From: Copromyces sp. CBS 386.78
Taxonomy: Eukaryota > Ascomycota > Sordariomycetes > Sordariales > Sordariaceae
Direction: 5' to 3'
DNA length: 64,000 nucleotides
Assembly (NCBI GenBank): GCA_030685235.1
Contig: MU839164.1
Location: 124,001 to 188,000, forward strand
A model generated the notes under the pieces. That model made no database searches. It was not told the DNA's origin and saw nothing but the letters and a program-made list of their open reading frames with translations. How positions within the stretch are numbered: position 1 is the first letter of the stretch; the number at the start of each line of letters is the position of its first letter. This document shows positions 22,880 through 34,307 of this stretch, piece by piece. The position numbers were made by a program, and so were the translations under genes.

Positions 22880-23712
22880 GATTGAGGATGGAAGAGTGGG
22901 TTGTGATGTAATGTGTCTGTGCGTGTGTTCTTTGGGGAAGCGGTCTGGACTTTTCGGTCGGTTGTTGTCTGTTTGCTGTTGAGGTTTGGGGAAAAGAGTC
23001 GAGGTTGTTAGGGATATGAGTTGAAACCTCGATTGTTTCGTCAGAAGTTTTGGTTCTAGATTTCTGCTGAAGATTATTCTTTGAACGATTTCTAGCGAGT
23101 TTGCTTGTCTCGATCTCCTCTCTTTCATCGGGGATATCGCTTATATCACTATCGAGCAGTCGAGCAGTCCGATGATTCGAGGGGGTGGTGGGGATCCACT
23201 CAAAACGTCATCCATTCGGAGGCAGATCACGGGCTCCGGAGCGTTGGGACCATTTTGAACGACCCTTCAAGTTTCAATGACAACGCAAAGCGTCATAGAC
23301 ACGACTGAATTTCCAGTCAGATGTACCCGAAGGCCTCAATTACTTTCTCGGTTTGGGGAAATGCAATGGATGGTCCGTCAGTTTCGATGTCACTTCGATG
23401 ATCAGCATCATGGTTGGTGATGGAGCTGGTGGTGGAAAAGGGTATCAGTGCCAAGAGAGACCCCTGTCATGGCGATGATTGTCAAAGTGTTATTGCTGTC
23501 GACGACACTGTTGTTTTCAAGAGTATTATTTGACAGATTGAATCAGTTCTCTAGGCTGGAATGATTCAAGTCTCACTAGGAATCCATTATTGACGCTATT
23601 TTGAACACGAATACCGACAGGAATTGAGAAAACTTGACTTCATTTCGCAACCGCTAACAGCACGGTTCTATACGACCACCAAACTACTCCCATCCACGTG
23701 TTGTTCTCACCA
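22880..23712. other. Intergenic between two minus-strand genes
   Basis: Contains the promoter of the 126-aa protein gene and the 3' region of the next gene. I see no gene or repeat. Confidence 0.5.
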
Positions 23713-24549
23713 TCAAACCCGGCAAACTCTTACTTCCTCTCTCTTCCCCATTCTCAACCGTTCAGCTAATCTCTCCAGTCCCATCTTGATATCCTCATCT
23801 TCCCTCCTTACCTTTTCCTTCTCCCCATCACCTTCTCCATTCCCATCCAATTTTCCCATCACCAAATCTTCCACCCCTTCCACATCACCCCCATCCTCCT
23901 CCTCCGCTTTGTCTTTTCCTCTTCCTCCTTTCTCTCCAAGCACGTACTTCCCAGCCTTCTTGAAAAACGCCCCCCTCAACTCCTCCACCACCCCCACCAA
24001 TCTTTGGAGTTCTCTCCGCGTCTCCTTTTCTTCCACGGTCATCATCATTGCATCCTCAAGCTCATCATCACCCCCCTCCGAGCTCAACGGGCTCGAACAC
24101 CCAGAGTCAGAGTCCCCAAAGTGCTCAGAGCGGTGTAAACGACCGTGCAAATAAGCATCAAAAGACTTATTAACCTCCTCGTCCAACAGTGTATCAGCGT
24201 CGCGGACGAAGTTTCGGGTTGATGAGTTGAGCCGGTAGAGGGAGGTTTGGAGGAGTTTGTGGATTCCATCGGAGTTGTCGATGGCAATGTCAAGAGGGGA
24301 GAAGGAGGAGTGATGGGAAGCGGTGGTGGTAGTGGTCAGTTTGAGGAAGCGGAAGTCGCGCTTGAGAGAGAGGGCTGTTTGCAGGAGGGAATGGGTGATG
24401 GTACTGATGGAGGGGAGGGTTGGTGAGGTGGTTGAAGAGGAGGAGGGTCTGGGAGGGGGGCTGAGAGCGCCGGGGGGGCTGAGAGGGGTGGAGAAGTTGG
24501 ATGGATCGGAGGGGTCGGATGGGTTGGACGACTCGTAGAGGAATGGCAT
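23713..24549 (-). CDS. Hypothetical protein with Ser/Pro-rich N-terminus and coiled coil
   Basis: Unrecognised 278-residue protein, ATG at 24549, no intron evident. The first 50 residues are almost only Ser, Pro and Thr. Residues 52-135 look folded and helical (ITHSLLQTALSLKRDFRFLK, GIHKLLQTSLYRLNSSTRNF). A helical segment (KETRRELQRLVGVVEELRGA) precedes a Gly/Glu/Lys-rich tail that ends in a charged helix (IKMGLERLAERLRMGKREE). No catalytic motif, signal peptide or membrane segment is visible. Confidence 0.6.
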   Translation of the reverse strand: MPFLYESSNPSDPSDPSNFSTPLSPPGALSPPPRPSSSSTTSPTLPSISTITHSLLQTALSLKRDFRFLKLTTTTTASHHSSFSPLDIAIDNSDGIHKLLQTSLYRLNSSTRNFVRDADTLLDEEVNKSFDAYLHGRLHRSEHFGDSDSGCSSPLSSEGGDDELEDAMMMTVEEKETRRELQRLVGVVEELRGAFFKKAGKYVLGEKGGRGKDKAEEEDGGDVEGVEDLVMGKLDGNGEGDGEKEKVRREDEDIKMGLERLAERLRMGKREEVRVCRV

Positions 24550-25401
24550 GGTTGCGGCGGTGGTGGTTATGTTTGGGTTGTAGTACTTTCAGCTGGTAGA
24601 GTTGAATGAAACTGGAAGCTATGCTTATGTTTGACTTGGTGGACTCGTCTAGAAACTTTAACTCGCAAGACCCTCGCGGTTTTATGTCGTTTGGCAGTCA
24701 TAGCACTTCGAGAGTTGTTCGCAGCCGTCCATGAAAATGAACAGGACAGACCTATTGTCCCGGTTAAGGAATTAACATCCCCCGGGTTCAACTGGCTTTG
24801 TGCCTTGTGAGCCTTGGTCTGTTCTGCGGGTATTGCTGGATGACAGAGTTGTTCAGAGCAATTCAAGAGAAGCGAAGAACAAGTCCATTGTCCCGGTAAG
24901 TTGTGTGCTTCCCCCGGTTTCAAGTGCCTTTGTTGGTCTTGCCCGCTTGTCTGCTCTTCGGTACGGGTAACTAGTCCGTGGGTTTCCATTGGGTTGTCTG
25001 CCGAGACATTGACTTTTGTAACAAAGAACGAGGTTCATCAGATATGACGGTGGTCCGGAAGCTGTGCCGCGGCCCGTGAGACCATCACACGGACTCGTTC
25101 CCTCCTTTGACTTGTTGTTCTTGTGTCTGAGGGATTGCTCGGCTGAGGACTGTGGGTGTTTTGAGGGATGTGTGGCTGGACTGGTATATTGTGCATTGTA
25201 ACTTATCTGTACGGTTAGAACTAGTGTGGAAGCCGGTGGTGCCGGTGACCACAATGACCATTTCGGCATCAAATGTTAGCTACGAGGTTAATGGAAGGTC
25301 ATTTCCGCCCACAGGTTCGAGTGGTCTCCAAGCATGGTAAAGGGGTATCATTAGAACAGAACAAGGAAAGTCCGGAATATCTGTAGCAGAACACACACCC
25401 A
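24550..25401. other. Intergenic with diverged tandem duplication
   Basis: Separates two minus-strand genes. It contains two related blocks at about 24706-24835 and 24846-24980, described as a repeat. Confidence 0.5.
24706..24980. repeat. Diverged tandem duplication, about 130-bp unit
   Basis: Both units run in the same order: GAGTTGTTC, then CATTGTCCCGGT (or TATTGTCCCGGT), then TCCCCCGG, CTTTGTTGG (or CTTTGTGCC) and GTCTG(T/C)TCT. On the minus strand both stay open in one frame (QTSGQDQQRHLKPGEAHNL against QTKAHKAQSQLNPGDVNSL), but there is no other sign of a gene. Confidence 0.6.
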
Positions 25402-26442
25402 CTACTTCTGCCGCACATTCTTCGGTTTCCGCTTCTTGAACACCACAGCCGGAACCGCGTCCGCAGCCGCAGCCGTAGCATCAGACTCGCCCGTAGCAGG
25501 CAGAGAAGGGACAACCTCATCAGCAATCCCCGACACTCCCTCACTAGGCTCGCTCTTGATGGCCGGAACCTTGGGAATGGCACTGCTCTCCTCCGCATCC
25601 GCACCATCTTCCTTCTTCACACCTCCGTCTCCACCACCCTCCTCGTTCTCCTCCTTGACGCTCCCCTTCCCACTCTTTTCGGCCTCATCTTCCTTTTTAA
25701 CATCCTCCTCCTCAGTCTTGACCTTCTCCTCCTTCTTCAGCGGAATCCCCCCACTCAACAACTCCTCCAACTCCCTATCCTCCTCCACCTTCGCCACCTT
25801 GCTTCCCACGCCCCACTTCCTCGGCCGTTTAAACAGCCCCTTGATAGCCTCCTCCTGCTCTTTTTCCTCTTCCGTCCGTTCCCTCTCCCTCTTGACACCG
25901 ACCGCCCTTCCCTCCGCGCCCACGGGGATAACACCCTGACCGGCGGCTGCGGCTGCGGCTGCCGAGTTTCCATCAGCGCCCTCGTTAACCACTCTAACAT
26001 TGGTAACCTCCCACTCCCCCGCCAACGCCATACTCCCCCTCAGCTCCGTCGGGATATTCACGCCCAACTCCGCCAACTGTTCCAGCTGCTTCTGTCTTTC
26101 CGCTTCATTTAGACCAACAGCGGCAGCATTAGCTCCTGTCGGACCACTTCCTCCACCTCCACCACTGCCGCCAGATTTGTGTCCTCCTCTTTGTCCAGCA
26201 CCACCACTGGTACTTGGTGTGCCAGAGACCACCCCATTCAACCGCTCGACCTCCCTTTTCGCCCGTTCCTTTTCTCGTTCTTGCTGGTCCGCAGACCTAT
26301 GTAGATCGCGCAGAGATCGCTTGATGGCGCCCTGGTGCTTGGCGGTCGACTCGTGGTTTCTTTTCTCGAGAGGGGTGTCGCGGACGAAGACGGAGCAGTG
26401 TTTGCACCAGTATTTGGGGGTGGATTTCCAGAATTCCGACAT
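25402..26442 (-). CDS. U1-type zinc finger splicing factor, WBP4/FBP21-like
   Basis: Spliceosome-associated protein of 346 residues, start ATG at 26442. The N-terminus carries a matrin/U1-type C2H2 finger: Cys13, Cys16, His30 and His36 within FWKSTPKYWCKHCSVFVRD. It is followed by a charged helix (QQEREKERAKREVERLNG). The middle is Gly-, Ala-, Glu- and Lys-rich low complexity. The C-terminus FKKRKPKNVRQK resembles the conserved tail of WBP4. The WW domains of the animal protein are absent, as far as I know usual in fungal relatives. Expected in the nucleus, contacting pre-spliceosomal particles. The specific partner is inference. Confidence 0.8.
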   Translation of the reverse strand: MSEFWKSTPKYWCKHCSVFVRDTPLEKRNHESTAKHQGAIKRSLRDLHRSADQQEREKERAKREVERLNGVVSGTPSTSGGAGQRGGHKSGGSGGGGGSGPTGANAAAVGLNEAERQKQLEQLAELGVNIPTELRGSMALAGEWEVTNVRVVNEGADGNSAAAAAAAGQGVIPVGAEGRAVGVKRERERTEEEKEQEEAIKGLFKRPRKWGVGSKVAKVEEDRELEELLSGGIPLKKEEKVKTEEEDVKKEDEAEKSGKGSVKEENEEGGGDGGVKKEDGADAEESSAIPKVPAIKSEPSEGVSGIADEVVPSLPATGESDATAAAADAVPAVVFKKRKPKNVRQK

Positions 26443-27439
26443 GGTTGAAGGGTTGTGGTGACTAGACAGCGACTTGCTAGATAGTGGGTTTCAGAGACCA
26501 GAGCGCAATGTTTGGACGGGTGTTGGAAGTGATCGAACGTCGTGCAAGAAGGGGGGGCAGCTGCCACGAATGATTTCTAGTCGCGGGTTTGTCGTTGATT
26601 TGACAAATGTTTTTCGAAGGCTATTGCGCGCCTTGTTGAGTGATGTATGAGGGCATCAGCTTTCAATGACGGCGATTTGTTGTGATCAAGAAGTGAAAGA
26701 TTCAGTTCCGCGCTGAATCAAAGGTTGACGCGACGGCGAGGATTCCATTGCAGTGCCAAACAGCCGTGACGTTGACGTCCACTGAAAATTGGGTGGGTCC
26801 TGCAACTCCAGTGCAGCCGGCCGGCAGGCAGTGTGGACCTGGGCATGAACGCTGTGACCCAATTGGTTCAGGGCTTCAAGGCCTAAAGGTACAGCATGTC
26901 AACTCAACGCCACGCCAATCGGGAAACTATCACCAGAAATTATCACCAACTTCACTCGGCGTCACAAGATCGAGAAACGACAATGTTGGACCCAAAACCC
27001 GTTAAATGTGCTCGCTGTGGCGCGCATCCCTAATTCTATATACATCTACGGCTTCTAATTATGTATTTCTCTTCCTCGATTCCCATGCTGCTGGCGAATT
27101 GAGCTCGTCGTCAGCCACTCATGACCTAAGCTCCCGAAGTCACAGCTAACTACCCATGTTAAACAACAACCCCATGTCTAACCATCCGAATTCGTCTGCC
27201 ACCGTCATTACTAACCACGACGTCGCAACTACTGGTGTTACGCGTCTCCTCATCATCCATCAACCTCCTCATTTTATCACTCTATACCCCGAGACTCAGA
27301 AGCACAATAGTACCGTTGCCCAAATCAATGCAAAGCAATAACCCTGTTGGCCGAAATCAATAAAACACCCCTCCACATCAACACTGACTCATCAGTCAAC
27401 CCTCAACCCAATGGCGATTCTGCCAGGACGTAGTTCTGC
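26443..27439. other. Intergenic region
   Basis: Promoter of the WBP4-like gene and 3' region of the cell wall protein gene. I found no other gene. Confidence 0.5.
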
Positions 27440-28577
27440 TCAGAGAAACCGAAGACCACCGATAACGCCCATGATAATACCCATGTATCCGGTGGTGCTA
27501 GACAGCCAGCGGCGGCCGGCATCGTTGGCGACCACGACGCTGGGCTTGGGCGGCTTGGAAAAGCTGGGAACAACAACGCCGCCGGGAGGAACCACAGTCG
27601 TCTGAGCCGGCGGGGATCCGGAAGCAGGAGTAGTCGTCAGAAAGATGTCGGGAACCGAATTAGAGGGCGTGGGTTGCAACTTGGGAGGATTCTCAGGTGT
27701 AACAGGAGCAGGAGGTGTCACTTGGATCTGGCCATCGGCATGTTCGGACACAGGTACCAGGTCCGTCAGTGGGGTGGGGAACGCAAATTCGGAACACAGA
27801 GTCAGGTGTCCCTGGATTTGGCCTAAATTGGCCGTGTTAGTCCCAGCACCTGACGAGGAATGGGTGGCAGGAAGAGGGAATGACATACCATCTCCGATTT
27901 GGCCAACCGAGCACAGCGGAACAGCTGCCGTGGTAACAACAGCCTTACCCTCTCCATCATTTTGTGGGACAACCACTGTCGTGGGTAGGACTGTGGTCCC
28001 GACGACGACCCCGTTGATCGCAGCGTCCTGGTGGCTGTCACCACAAGGGATCACCAAGATCTCTGCGGGACTGCACTGCTCCGCCCACCAGCGGTCATAA
28101 AGGTTTTGGAAGTCACCAGAGCGGCATTGGTAGAAGACGGTGGACCCGCCGAATGCCAGAGAGCCGTTGTTGCATACCGAGAAGCCAGCTGTGTAGATGG
28201 CACCGGCCTGGGGAGGCCCGTCAAACTGGAACTGGAAATTCGAGGCAATGTATCCGGTTCGACCATGGGCGTCAGTCAACACACCATCCACAAGCTGGGA
28301 GACGAGAGTGCCTTCGCCATGGCACTGGCGGGTCTGCTGTTGTACCAGGGTATTGTCAGCCGATCATTCTTGGTCAACCGAGGTCTAGACAGTCGGGGCT
28401 TACCTCGCTTCTCTTGGTCGGGTTGCCGAGCTCCAAGATTGAGATCTCAAACTTGCCATCGAAACTCGGGGCACATCCCGCGGGGGCTTTGGCTTCGGGG
28501 GCAATTTTGGCCGTGACACCCTGGGCAGCGGCGGGGGCCACGCAGGCAAGAAGAGTGAGGGCCTGGTATTGCTTCAT
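27440..28577 (-). CDS. PIR-like cell wall protein with likely GPI anchor
   Basis: Structural wall glycoprotein. Minus-strand exons are 28404-28577, 27889-28336 and 27440-27822 (334 residues). Intron 2 (27823-27888) has GTATGT, branch ACTAAC and TTTAG. A signal peptide (MKQYQALTLLACVAPAAAQG) is followed by a domain matching the yeast PIR four-Cys region: SVCNNGSLAFGGSTVFYQC, then NLYDRW and EQCSPAEILVIPC. After splicing, one PIR-type motif QIGDGQIQ appears, with a weaker DGQIQVTP further on. A Pro/Thr-rich stretch leads to a hydrophobic tail (GYMGIIMGVIGGLRFL) that fits GPI attachment. In yeast PIR proteins the repeats precede the Cys domain and there is no GPI tail, so the order here is unusual. 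Confidence 0.85.
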
Positions 28578-30344
28578 CTTGTGGTGATGGACTGGCTCTT
28601 GCTGGGGATTCTCTTCACTGGATGATGGCGGGGGTATCCAGAAAACAGAAGGCGAGAATGGAAGCGGCTAAGGAGATACCGTGACGATGGCAGCGGTCTT
28701 GAATGGGGGAGAATGCGATGGAAGTGTCTTGCAAAAGTGATGTTGGAGATGAGAATATCATAAGCAAAAAGTAAAAAGTTCCTGAAGCTGATCTTGTACG
28801 AGACGGAGAAGAAGATCTGGGGGAAACCGAGGGGACGGAAGGCCGGGTTTAAGTGAAAAACTTGAAGCCGAGTCGGCGTCACTTGGTTTGGCTTGTTCAT
28901 TCCCGTGTATCGTTTGGATTCGGATGTTGTTGCTTTTGTTCACCCGTCTTGTGGTTGGACTGGGCAACCATGGATGTCCGTCATTCGGGTACCTGGGATG
29001 CCAGTCTGCCAGGTATCACCCGCACCTCAAAGTACCACGCTTGTGGTTTCCATCTGGGAGACGGAGATGTGGAAAGAGCCATGTTCTGTTGACCAAGTCT
29101 GGACACTCAACACTCAAGATTCGGTGGGTCTTGGAAGGATCTGGACCAGGTACTGTGGTACCTTCCTCGAACAACTCCAAACCCGTTGGACTCGGTGCTG
29201 TGATCGCCGTGCACCCACCACCGTTCGGCCCTAGCCGCGTGAGTTAGGTTGCATTTGTCTAAAGTGTCACTTGGTCGCGACTGGTTGAATAGACGTGTCT
29301 TCCTCAATCGTCACTGCTTGACATCATTTGACAAGACGAACGGAAGTCTTGAAGAACGTCACCAGCATGGAAGTGAACCACAATGAAGCCAGCCACAACC
29401 GGCCGCCATGGTGACCTGGACTGCCCCCTTGAGTGTGGCCTCCCCATCCATATGGCAGTCGTAGTTACCCTTCGGGCAGCTTCCTCGTGAAGCACGACAT
29501 CTATGGCCCCACCTTGAGAACCCAAGTTGGTGGTAGTACCTTCCCAAGTATCAGAGCAGCAGGCGCAAATCATGACACTCAATCTTGCTGATTCGTGCGG
29601 CCGTACCTGCCTTGTGCTATCGATACTAGGGGAATGGTAAGCAAGGGGCCGAGGCACCGATGGCTTTGTCAGTGGTTGGGTCCGAGTTCGGCGCCGGCAC
29701 ATTGACGGGAGGTTCCGACTCATCGTGCCTAGCGCAGCAGATGTTCGCTCTGGCAACACCATGAATAATACCAACACCATGCGAATACACAGCAAGTCAG
29801 GCACAGAGAAGAGTCCAGTCGGCAACAACTTGGATGCCCCCGTGGTAGACGCTTTTACTACATTTTCACTCCCCTGGATCAGCTCGGAAAAGCATCCTCG
29901 ATCCAATCACACCAAAGAAAAAGGACATAGGACGACCCTTGAGGTTGTGCACCGTTACACGGATCTCAGCTTCTGCTGGTCAACACACCCTGCAGCTGTC
30001 ATCATCCAAAATTGAAAATTGGTATCATTATCCCATGGATCATGGTGGAAACAGGCTCCCCCATCTGGTGCTAATAGGTACACAGCATGCCCAATTTCTC
30101 CATCCTTGACTCCAAAATCGTTTCAGGGCTAAAGATGGATTCTTCTCCGTGTCACATACTCCCAGCTATGCACCTGCCAAAGATACAAGACATTCCGCAC
30201 GCATCAAAACTTGGACCTATTACACATTCATCGCCGGATATCTAAAATAAACATGAACCAAGACAACACGCCTCATGACTCCCTATTGGCCAACCTCGCT
30301 CGCCATTCCTTAGCACGAGTCGGCCATCACAAAATCATCATGTC
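28578..30344. other. Long intergenic stretch of about 1.8 kb
   Basis: Contains the promoter of the wall protein gene and the 3' region of the MARVEL gene. One minus-strand frame (29359-29547) encodes a Cys-rich segment and is listed under findings. Otherwise I see nothing. Confidence 0.4.
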
Positions 30345-31520
30345 TCACTGTGGGAATGATGTAGGTTGTGAATATCCTTGCGAGTGACTGGGCATCTCGT
30401 GCGGGTTGGAGCTGTAAGACTGGGTGGCTTGAGGGTACTGGGCTGGGGTATGACCTTGGACGGGGGTGTGACCTGGGGCCTCGGCGTATTGCTGAGGAGG
30501 GTGGTGCGCCGGAGCATACTGAGCGGGAGCCTGCTGTGCCGGATATTGCTGGTCGGGATGTCCATATGGGTATGGCTGTGGGGATGGGGTCGGGATCGGG
30601 GCCGGGGCCGGAGACGTTGTAGGCGTTGGTTGATACTGCTCTACCGGCTGTTGCACGGGGACCTGTGACTGGTATGCCTGCTGATCGGTGTACTGTGGGT
30701 ATGATGGAGGTGCAGGTCCTCCTTGTTGGACGTTGAGCATCGGCGTGTGCTGTGCGTTCATCTCCAAGGCCCCAGGGTTGTGAGTAGCCTTAGGCCCCTT
30801 GTTGGCCTGGTAGTACAGACGGAACTTGTGCGCGTTATAGGCAAATGTTGCGACGAAGAGGAGCCTGGTCCCAACTCAAGTCAGCGACAATCATCCATCA
30901 GGAAACCCATTGCCTGAGACTCACATTTGAACGGCACTCAGACCGGCGATACCAGACATCATGGCGAGGCCGCCCTTACTAGCGACGGCACCTCGCTTCA
31001 CAACGGTGCAGTGATGGGCACTGATGCTGCTTCCATCGTCATAACATCCCTCGACATTAACATTCACTGTGAAGGTCGCCCTGTTCGCCGCATTCGCACC
31101 CATGGAGGCCAGCCAAAGGATGACCATGAAGAGATCTAAAGACAAGGTCGCCCAGATATTGTACGCCTTCCGAGCGCTCAGGACCTTTTCGCTGACCAGG
31201 GACCAGATGCAGATGATCCAAGTAAATAGCGACTTCACAATACGTTAGTCAGTGACATCGAGGCCTTCCAGGGAAACATGACTTACACAAACGAGACCAA
31301 ATGCGACAGCGTCCATCAGATAACCATGAATGAGATAACCAGCCAACCCGGCAATTACGAGGCCAAAGAAGATCTGGAATCCTCGCACAACGACATGCCA
31401 AATTGGTGTTTCGGTGGTCCATGGCTCTTCACTCCCGGGAGCGGCCTTGGGTGCTGACCAGGACTGCTTCCATTCTGCGGATGTTTCAACAGCCGGTTGT
31501 TTCGGCTCGTATGAGGCCAT
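30345..31520 (-). CDS. MARVEL-type four-helix membrane protein
   Basis: Membrane protein of 353 residues. Minus-strand exons are 31287-31520, 30925-31232 and 30345-30864, with introns of 54 and 60 nt (GTAAGT and GTGAGT donors, branch TGACTAAC in the first) and matching phases. Four hydrophobic segments follow the MARVEL layout: VVRGFQIFFGLVIAGLAGYL, AVAFGLVCSLFTWIICIWSL, the LDLFMVILWLASMGA region, and GIAGLSAVQMLLFVATFAYN. An outer loop has a Cys pair (EGCYDDGSSISAHHC). The cytosolic C-terminal 150 residues are Pro/Gln/Tyr-rich (QQYPAQQAPAQYAP). Fungal relatives sit in the plasma membrane or endomembranes; the precise role is unknown. Confidence 0.82.
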
Positions 31521-34307
31521 TTTGAATCGAGGCTCTGCAATGCTAGCAGAACAAATATGCTGTCAAAATCCTTATGAGACTCGGAAAAAAAAAATTAGGA
31601 GCCGTGGTTCAGAGAAAACGAGCCAGGCCTGAGCTCCTCAGACGCGGAGGGCCTGACTCTTAAGAAAATCGGCATGTCAAGGGGTCTGCCAGACACACTG
31701 CATCAAACTCGACCCAAAGCGGCCCCGAATTCGAGGGGCATCAAGCCCGCAGTGAGTCGTCCCGCCAATCTCTTCAGCCAACTTGGTTTCGGTCGGTTCT
31801 CTTGCATGGGACGAGGCAGAATCTGTGAAGTCTGTAGCCAAGAAAAGACACACGGCAAGCCATGAGGCCCCTGTTCGCATGTTTCCTGGTCATTTGGACC
31901 CAATGAGATGTCAGGGCTTGGTGAACTATTGCTTCAGCCGCAACCCAGGCAAGGAAGCATCCTGCCATTTATGCCGGTGGTGTTGGTGGTGATACTCTAA
32001 TATCGGGACCAGCACTTGCTTGCATCTCTCGCCAGGACGTTGGGTTTCGGGGCTCGCAAACCCCAAAAGGTACAGACCTCTTCCACGACGGTCTAGCCCT
32101 TATGAGGTGGCTTTTTTCTTCGTATTGCCATCGTTCAATCAACGACGAGATCAGGAGAGAACCCAAAGTCCTTCAGCTGAACCTTCATTCATCGAGACTC
32201 GTGAGTTCCCATTCGCGGTCCCTTGACTTTCGTGTCACAAAGCTCATGGGAAACGATAAGGTTTCTGGTCCCTTGCTCTAGCTCGGCTAACCCATCCATT
32301 CGAAGGACAGCTTCCATGGTGTGGCTGTCGACAGGTATCGTGACTATTGGCTTGGCGTTTCGCAGCCCATCCAGGGAAGCAAACGGTACGTACCAGGCTG
32401 TGTTACACTACACATCTACGTGAGAAACAGACGATGGGATCTTCTGATAGGTACTGATAGGTACAGTATGCCCTTTTGGTGTTTCCCCGCAAGGACTCAT
32501 CCGACGCCTTGCTGAACACTCTCGAACACCTCAGCTATTTCAGGCCGGATAGATACGAAACTATATCTATCCCATCGGGCCTCAACAGACAGCTCAGCTC
32601 GTTCCAGGCTCTCCTCTTCTTACTGGTCCTCGATACAGCTTATTCTGAACTTTTTAGAAGGAAAAGGGGACCATGAAACCGGAGCAGATTCTCTCCGCCC
32701 TGCCTACCGACAACATGGCATTGCTCCAACTGACCACTTCCCAAAAGGGCTTGCTGTGCGAAAAACGCCAAGACTCGGGCCCGTTATAGTGGCTAAGTGA
32801 CTTGGCGTTTATCAAGGGAAACTGATGGGGTGTTACATCGCGCAAAGCTTAACAAGTTTAACCACCGTGAAGAGGTCCTGGTTGTTGATTGGTCGAAATA
32901 CAGTCACTCCTTACTCGCACTCATTAGATGTGGGCGAGCCATTTTTGGTTGACCGCAAGCTCTGATGGAAAAGATGTCAAAGTTGGGCAAGAAGAAGTCC
33001 AGAGAGTATGAAATTGTAGAGGCAAGAATGCGACCAAGTTCTTTCGGCAAGCAAAAGCCAGGAAGAGGTGCGTACATGAATCCTTTGTATTTCCGTCCTG
33101 GTCCCGCCGTGTTGGGCGTCAAGACGCTAGATTCGTCTATTCTTCCTGAATGGCATGACCGCGCTATTTCGATTACTCATAAAGACTGCTCTTGCGAGTT
33201 TTCGGCACATGAGGGGAAAGCTCCATACAAAAACAGATCGTTGCCAACACCCCAACAATAGCGGGGTTCACAATCTCAAGGTTGCTAATAAGGATGACTG
33301 TTAAATTGACTTGACACTGGTGAAAAAGGAGGCAAGTGAGATAATGCCATGGTATATACTAAGCAAAAGCCGCCAGTCTTCCGTCGATGACAGGGATTCC
33401 GGGAATACCAAATACGGTGTTTGCTTGGTTAGCCGGAACAAAACCTCGAGGACACGTCGCCGCCCTCAGCGCTGAACTTGGTGTATTATTTGCAGGCTCT
33501 TGTGGTAATTTCTCTCTGTCTCTTCACGGGATTATTCGAAGGTTTCTTGCCGATACCCAAAGAACGAACTTCCGGTAATCAATGAGCTCGGACAGACTCC
33601 CGGATCACTAGACCCACCCAGGCCGCTCCCGGGGATCCACTTACGGGTCTGTGGGTTCCTCGGATTCGGGATCCGGGAAAACGCCGGGATGCTATGAAAA
33701 ATACTTGGCCACTCTTGCTTCTCTAACTACACCAAAGGTCAGGCTTCTAATGGCAGTATGCATATGGCCATAAGTCGATTACGCAGCATATTTCTCTTGA
33801 TACAGCACTGGCCCGCGTTTTTTCCCCGTCGTCGCCGAAACACCTACCACCAGCCTGGGGTTTAGCGCATAACCACCTCTTTCTTTCCGGATTGCTCGTG
33901 AACTCCAATCCAGAATACATTCAACACTCCTAAGCTTTCATCCTCAACACGTAGCCCGCCTCTTTGCTTTCCACCCGCCAAATCCCCAATGCAAAAACCC
34001 ACCAACCATCTCCCCTCATCCCTCCGTCCGCAGCTTACCAGGCACCAGGTACTGAGGACACCTACCACCAAGGACAATCAACCCTATACCCCTTCAACCC
34101 CTTCTCTCCATCAGAAAAACATCCCCCAACACCCATCACGACTCCCGGATCTTTGCAACCCTGTTCCGTATAGATCGTCACTATCGTCACCGTTAGCACT
34201 CCATCCTTCCATCCTTCTGACCTTCCTCCCACTCAACGCCCCTCCTCCCGTCCTACCGCACCCGATCCCCCAGCTCCTATAATAGAATAGCCCATGCCGC
34301 CCCCGTA
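31521..34307. other. Gene-free stretch of about 2.8 kb
   Basis: Only short overlapping frames, none with recognisable motifs or splice structure. A GC-rich inverted repeat lies at 33597-33679. Confidence 0.4.
33597..33679. repeat. GC-rich inverted repeat
   Basis: CTCCCGGATC at the left pairs with GGGATCCGGGA at the right, and inside these AGACCCAC pairs with GGGTCT...GTGGG. This gives an imperfect hairpin of about 80 nt. Confidence 0.5.
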
